NCBI RefSeq assembly: GCF_013374095.1
Contig: NZ_AP022672.1
Location: forward strand, 2,045,501 to 2,109,500
Reading direction: 5' to 3'
DNA length: 64,000 bases
Origin: Sphingomonas sp. HMP6
GTDB taxonomy: Bacteria; Pseudomonadota; Alphaproteobacteria; Sphingomonadales; Sphingomonadaceae
Below the pieces are notes generated by a model. That model searched no databases and had not been told where the DNA came from. It saw only the letters and a program-made list of their open reading frames with translations. Below, in pieces: positions 57,497 through 64,000 of the stretch. The first letter of the stretch is position 1. Each line of letters opens with the position of its first letter. Made by a program: the position numbers and the translations under genes.

Positions 57497-59025
57497 ACGT
57501 GGTGCCGCTGGTGCGCGATGTCCACGCGCTAGACACCAAGATCCCCCATGCCGAGGCGCATTTCGATCTGGTCGTGGTCGGCGCAGGCCATGCCGGGACG
57601 ATCGCTGCGATCGCCGCTGCGAAGGCGGGCGACACCGTCCTGCTGATCGACGAGCATCCCGTGCCGAGCGCGCTGATCGGCACCGACGTTCCCTATTTCT
57701 TCGGCGGCCGCGCGACGGCGGCGGTGCAGCAGAGCGGGCGGATGCTCGAGCAAGTATTTGGCACCAATCCCGATCTGGAGGAGGCGTTCGAACTCGGCGT
57801 CGATGTGCGGCTCGGCACTGTGGCCTGGGGGCTCTACGGCAACGGGCCGGCGATGCGCGCCCTGCCCGAACCGCTGCTCGGGATCGCCGATGGCGAGGCG
57901 GCAATGATGATCGGGTTCAACCGGCTGATGCTGGCAACCGGCGCACGCGATGTCGTGTTGGGCTTTCCAGGCTGGAACCAGCCCGGTGTGATGGGCGCGC
58001 AAGGCTTTGCCGCACTGGCCACGCGCTACGAGGCGCTGGCAAGCCGCCGGATCGTGATCCTCGGGTCGGGGGCGCTTGGGCTGGAGACGGCGCTGCTCGC
58101 CCATGCGCACGGCATCGAAGTAGCGGCGGTGGTGGAGGTTGAAGATGCGGTGCAAGGCCCGGCCGAGCGCGCTGCGCAGGTCCGTGCGTCGGGCATTCGG
58201 ATCCACCTCAGCACGACGATCGCCGCGACCAATAGCGGGATCGATGGGGTCGCGGGCGTGACGCTTGCTCCCCTTCATGCTTCCCCGGCGAAGGCCGGGG
58301 CCCAGTTGCACAGCGTCGATGGCGGATGGCAGCACACGACTTCAAGCACCTCCGATACTGGACCCCGGCCTTCGCCGGGGAGCAACTTGGGGATCGACCT
58401 AGCCTGCGACACGATCGTGCTTGCGATTGGCGTTACCCCGGCCACCGAACTGCTCGATGCCGCCGGAACCGGCCAGACCGAGACGATCACGCTGATCGGC
58501 GACGCTGCAACTGCAACGCCACCAGAAGCGGCCTATCTCCAGAAATGGGCGACAGCCCTCGCGCGTCATGCAACGCCCGACACGATCGTCTGCCAATGCG
58601 AGGAGGTAACCCGCGCCGATCTGCTCGGCGTGCAACCCCCACACTATCTCGATCGGCCGCAAGCGATGGCGGCACGCTCGCTTTCGTCGCTGCTGAACGA
58701 TGGCCCGGCGCATCCCGACCAGGTCAAGCGCCTGACCCGCGCGGGAATGGGGCAATGCCAGGGTCGCCGCTGTCGCGACCAGGTCGCCTGCCTTCTCGCC
58801 GAACGGCAACAGGTGCCGCTGTCGACAATCCCCCTGGCAAGCTATCGCGCGCCCGTCCGCCCCGTCCCGCTCAGAATCCTCGCCGACTGGCAAGAGCGTG
58901 CCGATATGGCCGCGGGCTGGGACGTGTGGTTCGGCATCCCGACGCAATGGACGCCCTATGCCGTGATCGGCACGCCCGAGGAAGCCGAGCATGTCGCGGG
59001 CCTTGGCGGCAACATGCATGTCTGA
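57493..59025 (+). CDS. FAD-dependent oxidoreductase with BFD-type [2Fe-2S] motif (OoxA/HcnB-like)
   Basis: 510 residues, ATGA overlap with the preceding gene. The FAD-binding LVVVGAGHAGTIAA, the second nucleotide fold IVILGSGALGLETALLA and the C-terminal cluster site VCQCEEVTRADL plus GMGQCQGRRCRDQV are those of the alpha subunits of octopine/nopaline oxidase, hydrogen cyanide synthase HcnB and D-hydroxyproline dehydrogenase complexes. These pair with a D-amino-acid-oxidase-like beta subunit, which is the next gene. Residues 263-297 (HASPAKAGAQ ... PRPSPGS) are encoded by an inserted REP doublet and have no counterpart in the family. The insertion keeps the frame and lies in a surface region after the second Rossmann fold. 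Confidence 0.85.
   Translation: MNVVPLVRDVHALDTKIPHAEAHFDLVVVGAGHAGTIAAIAAAKAGDTVLLIDEHPVPSALIGTDVPYFFGGRATAAVQQSGRMLEQVFGTNPDLEEAFELGVDVRLGTVAWGLYGNGPAMRALPEPLLGIADGEAAMMIGFNRLMLATGARDVVLGFPGWNQPGVMGAQGFAALATRYEALASRRIVILGSGALGLETALLAHAHGIEVAAVVEVEDAVQGPAERAAQVRASGIRIHLSTTIAATNSGIDGVAGVTLAPLHASPAKAGAQLHSVDGGWQHTTSSTSDTGPRPSPGSNLGIDLACDTIVLAIGVTPATELLDAAGTGQTETITLIGDAATATPPEAAYLQKWATALARHATPDTIVCQCEEVTRADLLGVQPPHYLDRPQAMAARSLSSLLNDGPAHPDQVKRLTRAGMGQCQGRRCRDQVACLLAERQQVPLSTIPLASYRAPVRPVPLRILADWQERADMAAGWDVWFGIPTQWTPYAVIGTPEEAEHVAGLGGNMHV
58279..58383. repeat. REP doublet inserted in frame inside a coding gene
   Basis: The left arm 58279-58305 is identical to the left arm at 35899-35925. The right arm 58358-58383 is its inverse with one substitution and one deleted base. 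The whole element is 105 bp, exactly 35 codons, and its translated frame has no stop. It codes for residues 263-297 of the FAD oxidoreductase. Confidence 0.9.
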
Positions 59026-59032
59026 GGCAGAT

Positions 59033-60166
59033 ATGCCAACAGGCGCAGCAGTCGTCGTGATCGGCGCGGGCGTCACCGGGCTCAGCGCCGCGTGGTGGCT
59101 CGCGCGATCGGGTCTCGATGTCGTGGTAATCGACAAGGGCATCGTCGGCTGGGAAGCGTCGGGCCGCAACGGCGGCGGTGCGTCACATTACCAAAGCCCG
59201 CTCTTCGCCGAGGAACAGCGGATGTGGCCGCAGATGGACGATCTGCTCGGCTATCCGACCGAATATGCGCGCGAACGGATCATCATCCAGCGGGATCCCG
59301 CGCTGCTCGACCATTATCGCGCGGTCGGGCGGATGTGCAGCGCGATGGGCTACCGCGTCGACGATCTCGATTCCGCCCAAGCGCAGGAAGCCGTGCCGCT
59401 AACCGACGAAACCTGCCTCGGCGGCATCCACCTGCGCTTTGGCGGTCATGCCAATCCACAGCGGACGGTGCAGGCCTATGCCTGGGCGTTGCAGGATCTG
59501 GGCGGGCGCATCCTGCAACATTGCCCGGCGCTCTCGATCGAGACCGCGGGCGGCAAAGTGGTCGCGGTGCAGACACCACGTGGGCGGGTCGCGTGCGATG
59601 CTCTGGTCGTCGCGGCCGGGCCGCAATCCGGGATGTTGCTCAGCCCCTTAGGTGTAGATTTCCCGCTCGCCTCTGCCCGCGCGGAAATGATCGTGACCGA
59701 GCCTGCGCCGCTGATGAAGATCGGCGGGGTCGATGGGAACGGGCTGTACGGACGCCAGACCTTGCGCGGCAACCTCGCCTTTGGTGGCGGGCCGCATGAG
59801 TGGATCGACATGGACGCGACCGGGCCGAGAGCACGCCCTACCTCGCCGCTGGTGCGCAACCTCGCGCGGCGCGTCGCCGAGATGTTTCCGCGCGCCGCGC
59901 ACCTCAATGTCATCCGCTCCTGGGCCGGCGTGATCGAGAATACCCCCGACGGCCGCCCGATCATCGACCGGCTTGAGAACCCCGGCAACGTCACCGTCGC
60001 GACGATGTCGGGCGTCGGCTTCGGCCTGTCCCCGGCCAGCGGCCATGCGATCCGCGACCTCGTCCTCGACGGCACCTGTTCCTTCACCGACATCACCAAG
60101 CTCGGCCTCGCACGCTTCAAAAATCTCGAACCCGATTGGCGCGAGCGGCGGGGGTGGGCGGCATGA
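59033..60166 (+). CDS. FAD-dependent amine/amino-acid oxidase subunit (DAO family, OoxB/HcnC-like)
   Basis: 377 residues from ATG 59033, which has GAGG upstream; an earlier ATG (59018) overlaps the preceding stop. The Rossmann start VVVIGAGVTGLSAAWWLARSG with a later DKGIVGWEASGRNGGG and the C-terminal NTPDGRPIIDRLEN, then TMSGVGFGLSPASG are typical of DAO flavoproteins that oxidise C-N bonds of amino acids or N-methylated amines. Paired with the preceding HcnB/OoxA-like gene it should form a heteromeric dehydrogenase passing electrons to the membrane. The stop overlaps the next start. Confidence 0.87.
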   Translation: MPTGAAVVVIGAGVTGLSAAWWLARSGLDVVVIDKGIVGWEASGRNGGGASHYQSPLFAEEQRMWPQMDDLLGYPTEYARERIIIQRDPALLDHYRAVGRMCSAMGYRVDDLDSAQAQEAVPLTDETCLGGIHLRFGGHANPQRTVQAYAWALQDLGGRILQHCPALSIETAGGKVVAVQTPRGRVACDALVVAAGPQSGMLLSPLGVDFPLASARAEMIVTEPAPLMKIGGVDGNGLYGRQTLRGNLAFGGGPHEWIDMDATGPRARPTSPLVRNLARRVAEMFPRAAHLNVIRSWAGVIENTPDGRPIIDRLENPGNVTVATMSGVGFGLSPASGHAIRDLVLDGTCSFTDITKLGLARFKNLEPDWRERRGWAA

Positions 60167-61419
60167 AGCGCTATTCAGCGCTGGCGCTGCTCAAGGCCGG
60201 GTTGAACGGACAGCGCGGCTGGGACCGGGCATGGCGCGATCCCGAACCACAGAAGAACTACGATGTCATCATCATCGGCGGCGGCGGGCATGGTCTGTCG
60301 ACGGCCTATTATCTCGCCAAGGTTCACGGCATCCGCAACATTGCGGTGCTGGAAAAAGGCTGGATCGGCGGCGGCAATACCGGACGCAACACGACGATCG
60401 TGCGCTCAAATTACCGCCAGAAGCCGTTGCACGATCTGTTCGATTTCGCGCTCAATCTGTGGGACGGGATGAGCGACGAGCTAAACTACAACGTCATGTT
60501 TAGCCCGCGCGGTGCGCTGTTCCTCGGCCATAGCGACAGCGACATGACGATGCTGGCGCAGCGCGGCGACGCGCTCCGGTGCGACGGGATCGATGCCGAA
60601 TTGCTGAGCCGCGATCAGGTCCATAAGCTTATCCCGTTGCTTGATATGTCGCGCGATGCGCGCTTCCCGATTCATGGCGGCATGACCCAGCGGCGTGGCG
60701 GCACCGCGCGGCACGATGCGGTTGCCTGGGGCTATGCCCGCGCCGCCGATACGCTGGGTGTCGACGTGATCCAGAAGTGCGAAGTCACCGGCTTTACGAT
60801 GGACGGCGGTCGCGTAACCGGCGTGGAGACCAATCGCGGCAGCATCGGGGCGGGCCGGGTCGGCATTTGCGTCGCGGGCAATAGCGGACCGGTGGCGGCA
60901 ATGGTCGGGCTGAACCTGCCGATCGAGGCGCAGACGCTGCAAGCCTTCGTCACCGAACCCGTCAAGCCGATGATCGACACCGTGATCATGTCGCAATCGC
61001 TGCATTGCTATATCAGCCAATCGGACAAAGGCGGCATCGTGCTGGGCGGCGATCCCGACCAGTTCCCGAGCTATGCACAGCGCGGCCTGCCCGCGCGGAT
61101 CGAGAAAGCCGCCGCCGAGGCGATCGCTTTGGTCCCTGCCCTCTCGCGCCTGCGGATGGTGCGGTGCTGGTCGGGCACCACCGACATGAGCTTCGACGGA
61201 TCGCCGATCATCTCGTCCTTGCCGGTCGACAACCTCTATCTCAATGGCGGCTGGTGCTATGGCGGGTTCAAGGCGACCCCTGCCTCGGGCTGGTGCTATG
61301 CGCATTTGCTGGCGACGGGCGCGAGCCATGCGCTTGCCGCACCCTTCGCGTTCGACCGCTTCGCGCACGGAGCCACGATCGACGAAGCCGGGGTCGGTTT
61401 CATGCCGCAACTGCGATGA
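60163..61419 (+). CDS. soxB: Sarcosine oxidase beta subunit
   Basis: 418 residues, ATGA overlap. KRYSALALLKAGLNGQRGW, the FAD loop IIIGGGGHGLSTAYYLAK, EKGWIGGGNTGRNTTIVRSN and the RRGGTARHDAVAWGYARA segment with the histidine that carries covalent FMN are diagnostic of SoxB of heterotetrameric sarcosine oxidase. The subunit oxidises N-methyl groups of sarcosine or related secondary amines. Followed by delta and alpha subunits in the usual B-D-A order; gamma is expected just past the window end. Confidence 0.93.
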   Translation: MKRYSALALLKAGLNGQRGWDRAWRDPEPQKNYDVIIIGGGGHGLSTAYYLAKVHGIRNIAVLEKGWIGGGNTGRNTTIVRSNYRQKPLHDLFDFALNLWDGMSDELNYNVMFSPRGALFLGHSDSDMTMLAQRGDALRCDGIDAELLSRDQVHKLIPLLDMSRDARFPIHGGMTQRRGGTARHDAVAWGYARAADTLGVDVIQKCEVTGFTMDGGRVTGVETNRGSIGAGRVGICVAGNSGPVAAMVGLNLPIEAQTLQAFVTEPVKPMIDTVIMSQSLHCYISQSDKGGIVLGGDPDQFPSYAQRGLPARIEKAAAEAIALVPALSRLRMVRCWSGTTDMSFDGSPIISSLPVDNLYLNGGWCYGGFKATPASGWCYAHLLATGASHALAAPFAFDRFAHGATIDEAGVGFMPQLR

Positions 61420-61667
61420 TGCAGATCGATTGCCCTTATTGCGGCGCGCGCGCGCAAATCGAGTTCGTTTACGAGCGCACGCTCGATTCGATCGTGACGC
61501 TGGATCTGCCGGCCGAGGAAGCAGTGGCGCGGCTCTACGCGCGCGCTAATCCGCGCGGGCTCGACGATGAGCTGTGGCGGCACAGCTTCGGCTGCCGCCA
61601 ATGGATCGTGTTGCGCCGCCACCGCGTCAGCCACGCGATCGTCGCAGTCTCAGGATATGCCTCATGA
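61416..61667 (+). CDS. soxD: Sarcosine oxidase delta subunit
   Basis: 83 residues, ATGA overlap with soxB; a second ATG follows immediately. The zinc site CPYC near the N-terminus plus HSFGCRQW near the C-terminus is the SoxD signature. This small subunit stabilises the complex around the alpha subunit. Overlaps soxA by four bases. Confidence 0.93.
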   Translation: MMQIDCPYCGARAQIEFVYERTLDSIVTLDLPAEEAVARLYARANPRGLDDELWRHSFGCRQWIVLRRHRVSHAIVAVSGYAS

Positions 61668-64000
61668 GCGGCCCGTCACGCATTCCCGGTAATGCCGAGC
61701 CAACGCTGCGTTTCCGCTTCGACGGCGTGGAGTACCGCGCGCGCGCCGGCGATACACTCGCCGCGGCGTTGCTGGCGAACGGCGTGGGCCGGGTCGCGCG
61801 CAGTTTCAAATATCATCGCCCGCGCGGCGTGATGGCGGCAGGCGTCGAGGAACCCAATGCGCTCGTCACCGTGGGCGAAGGTGGGCGGACCGAGCCGAAC
61901 ACCCGCGCCACCGACCTGTATGTCTATGACGGCCTGATCGCGGTCAGCCAGAATCGCTGGCCAAACCTCGGCTTCGATCTGGGCGCGATCAACGGCCTTG
62001 CGGCACCGTTCCTGGCGGCAGGTTTCTATTACAAGACCTTCTTCGGCCCGCCATCGCGCTGGATGCTCTACGAAAAATTCATCCGTCGCGCAGCGGGCAT
62101 GGGCAAGGCACCGACCGAAGCCGACCCGGACACCTATGAGCACCGCGCCGCCTTTTGCGATGTGCTGGTGGTCGGTGGCGGCATGGCGGGCATCGCCGCC
62201 GCGCGCGACGCGCACGCGGCGGGAGAGCGCGTGTGGTTGGTCGAACAACACGACAGGCTGTGCGGCGTGGCCGAGGGCGTGCGCGTGCTCACCCGCACGA
62301 CGGCGTCCGGCCTGTGGGACCACGGCTTTGCGACACTGGTCGAACGGCTGGTCGAACCCGGACAAACCCCCGCCCCCGGCCAGCCCGCCCAACGCCTGTG
62401 GCACGTCCGCGCGAAGCGCATCGTGCTGGCGACCGGCGCGATCGAGCGGCCGCTGACCTTTGCCGGGAACGATCGCCCCGGCGTCATGCTGTCGCAGGCG
62501 GTGCGCCGCTATATCGATCGCTTCCGGGTCCTGCCGGGCAAGCGCGTCGTCATCGCCACCAACAATGACGATGCCTATGCCACCGCCGACGCAGTCGCGG
62601 CGGCGGGCGGCGAAGTCGTCGCGATCCTCGATTCCCGCGCATCGGGCCGTGCCACGCGTTTCCCGGTCTTCACCGATGCCGTGCCGCTTTCGACCAAGGG
62701 TCGCACGCACCACCTCGCTTCGGTCGAGGCGCGGATCGGCGGGACAGCGCGCCGCTTCGAGGCCGATCTGCTCGCGGTGTCGGGTGGCTTCACGCCCGTC
62801 GTCCATCTCCACAGCCAGGCCGGCGGAAAGCTTGACTGGCGCGAGGATCTGCAAGCCTTCGTGCCGGGTGCTTCCGCGCAAGCGGTGAGCAGCGTCGGCG
62901 CGGCGGCGGGGGATATCCCGGCTGTCACGGCGACCGCCGCCGACCTGCCCGACCCGAAGCACAGCTTCATCGACTTCCAGAACGACGTCACCGCCGCTGA
63001 CATCGATCTCGCCTGGGCGGAGGGGTATCGCTCGGTCGAACATCTCAAACGGTACACCACGCTCGGCATGGCGACCGATCAGGGCAAGACGAGCAATATG
63101 GCGGCGCTCGCCCGGCTCGCCAGCGTTGCCGGGGTAACGATCCCGCAGGCCGGCCTGACGACCTTCCGTCCGCCTTTCACGCCGCTGACGCTCGGCACGC
63201 TGGCCGGGGGAGATGCAGGGGGCCATGCCGCACCCGCCCGCCGCCTCGCGCTCTACGACCGGCACCAAAGGCTGAACCCGCTATGGCAGCCGCTCGGACT
63301 GTGGCATCGCCCGCGCGCTTATCCGATCGGGGACGAGACGCTGCACGCCGCGGCGTTGCGCGAGGCGCGTGCGGTGCGCACCGCCGCCGGGATCGTCGAT
63401 GTCTCGACGCTCGCGAAGTTCGCGGTCACCGGTCCCGATGCCGCCGCCTTCCTCGAAATCGTCTGTGCGACCGGCGTGGCGAAGCTGGCGGTCGGGCGGG
63501 GCCGCTATACGTTCATGCTGCGCGAAGACGGCATGGTGATGGATGACGGCACCGTCTGGCGCATTGCCGAGACGCGCTATCTATTGACCAGCTCGACCGG
63601 CGGCGCGGACCGGATGGAAGCGCATCTGAGTTACGCACACCGAATCCTCGCGCCGCATCTGAAGGTATCGGTGGTCGCGCAGCAGGAACATTTCGCCGGC
63701 ATCGCGCTCGCCGGGCCGCTGTCGCGCGACATCCTCGCCGCGCTGACCGGCATCGATCCACCCGCGCACATGGGCGTCGCGCAGGCGGCGATTGCGGGGG
63801 TAGCCGTCCTGATCCTCGCGGCGAGCTATAGCGGCGAACGCGCGTTCGAAATCTATGCCGAGGGCCATTTGGCCGGTCCGGTGTGGGATGCACTGGAAGC
63901 CGCCACGCGGGCGGCCGGCGGCTATCCGTATGGGCTGGAGGCGTTGGAATTCCTGCGCATCGAAAAGGGCCATATCGTGGTGGGTGCCGAGGCCGATGGC
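61664..64000 (+). CDS. soxA: Sarcosine oxidase alpha subunit (3' end beyond window)
   Basis: 779 residues are visible and the frame is still open at the last base. Order: an N-terminal ferredoxin-like fold (FRFDGVEYRARAGDTLAAAL), NTRATDLYVYDGLIAVSQNRWP, and the NAD-binding VLVVGGGMAGIAAARDA. Then LATGAIERPLTFAGNDRPGV, FIDFQNDVTAADIDLA, HLKRYTTLGMATDQGKTSN, and a C-terminal GcvT-like tetrahydrofolate domain (LGLWHRPRAYPIG ... TSSTGGADRME). The subunit takes the oxidised methyl group to 5,10-methylene-THF. Between the NAD fold and VRVLTRTTASG about 30 residues present in characterised enzymes are missing. About 60-90 residues remain outside the window. Confidence 0.93.
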   Translation, partial: MSGPSRIPGNAEPTLRFRFDGVEYRARAGDTLAAALLANGVGRVARSFKYHRPRGVMAAGVEEPNALVTVGEGGRTEPNTRATDLYVYDGLIAVSQNRWPNLGFDLGAINGLAAPFLAAGFYYKTFFGPPSRWMLYEKFIRRAAGMGKAPTEADPDTYEHRAAFCDVLVVGGGMAGIAAARDAHAAGERVWLVEQHDRLCGVAEGVRVLTRTTASGLWDHGFATLVERLVEPGQTPAPGQPAQRLWHVRAKRIVLATGAIERPLTFAGNDRPGVMLSQAVRRYIDRFRVLPGKRVVIATNNDDAYATADAVAAAGGEVVAILDSRASGRATRFPVFTDAVPLSTKGRTHHLASVEARIGGTARRFEADLLAVSGGFTPVVHLHSQAGGKLDWREDLQAFVPGASAQAVSSVGAAAGDIPAVTATAADLPDPKHSFIDFQNDVTAADIDLAWAEGYRSVEHLKRYTTLGMATDQGKTSNMAALARLASVAGVTIPQAGLTTFRPPFTPLTLGTLAGGDAGGHAAPARRLALYDRHQRLNPLWQPLGLWHRPRAYPIGDETLHAAALREARAVRTAAGIVDVSTLAKFAVTGPDAAAFLEIVCATGVAKLAVGRGRYTFMLREDGMVMDDGTVWRIAETRYLLTSSTGGADRMEAHLSYAHRILAPHLKVSVVAQQEHFAGIALAGPLSRDILAALTGIDPPAHMGVAQAAIAGVAVLILAASYSGERAFEIYAEGHLAGPVWDALEAATRAAGGYPYGLEALEFLRIEKGHIVVGAEADG

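Noticed and set aside
61676..63268. Antisense 530-residue frame opposite soxA
   Set aside because: soxA is unmistakable on the plus strand; the antisense frame is compositionally a shadow.

Overview
The window looks like a chromosomal segment of a high-GC alphaproteobacterium of the Sphingomonadales (Sphingomonas-like). I infer this from three large TonB-dependent receptors of the type common in sphingomonads and caulobacters, secreted esterase/peptidase/amidohydrolase genes, a DUF6894 protein, a NodT-type RND efflux operon and a GC-rich REP-type palindrome. No rRNA gene, CRISPR array or prophage is visible. One tRNA gene (Tyr, GTA) is present.

Layout. (1) 1-10.4 kb: a polymer/nutrient uptake block with the tail of a type-B carboxylesterase, a TonB receptor preceded by LacI-type operator half sites, a secreted alpha/beta hydrolase, a second TonB receptor, a chemoreceptor and a DUF2332 protein. 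(2) 10.4-20.4 kb: an accessory island. It holds an IS3 remnant, a 1851-residue autotransporter with a 780-bp internal duplication, an IS1380-family element whose end lies about 14 bp from the autotransporter start codon, and a methyltransferase of the 'regulatory domain' family. It ends at tRNA-Tyr. (3) 20.6-27.1 kb: housekeeping genes: M28 peptidase, rlmB, a lipoprotein, a YkgJ-like Cys-cluster protein, a 2Fe-2S ferredoxin, an AlkA-type glycosylase, mtnP and DUF6894. (4) 27.1-33.9 kb: an RND multidrug efflux operon (adaptor, pump, NodT lipoprotein) with a CitE-like lyase as last gene, behind a promoter whose 17-bp spacer is almost entirely a perfect palindrome. (5) 34-48.3 kb: an ABC exporter, a REP doublet, a hypothetical protein, an amidohydrolase divergent from a penicillin-acylase-type Ntn hydrolase, an HprK-like kinase, dctA, a TolB-propeller amidohydrolase and katG. 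(6) 48.3-51.5 kb: a TonB receptor and a TetR regulator, divergent across a palindromic operator. (7) 51.5-64 kb: an AceE-like 2-oxoacid dehydrogenase E1 and a LysR regulator on one strand. Divergent from them runs a tight seven-gene operon: Rieske oxygenase, Cys/Met-type PLP enzyme, an OoxA/HcnB-like plus OoxB/HcnC-like flavoprotein pair, and sarcosine-oxidase subunits B, D and A. The last gene is cut by the window end.

Working together: the most interesting unit is the last operon. Together its enzyme families predict a demethylation/oxidation pathway for an N-methylated, possibly sulfur-containing amino acid or betaine. The methyl groups would go to oxygenative demethylation and to tetrahydrofolate, and the carbon skeleton possibly to a PLP lyase and a 2-oxoacid dehydrogenase. 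The second is the autotransporter plus methyltransferase pair, which resembles the Rickettsia arrangement of an outer-membrane autotransporter modified by lysine methyltransferases. In-gene insertion of a REP doublet, a LysR gene without a standard start codon, and several well-placed operators are further points. Coordinates of starts were chosen from ribosome-binding sites, signal peptides and gene overlaps. All functional calls rest on motif recognition by eye, without database searches.
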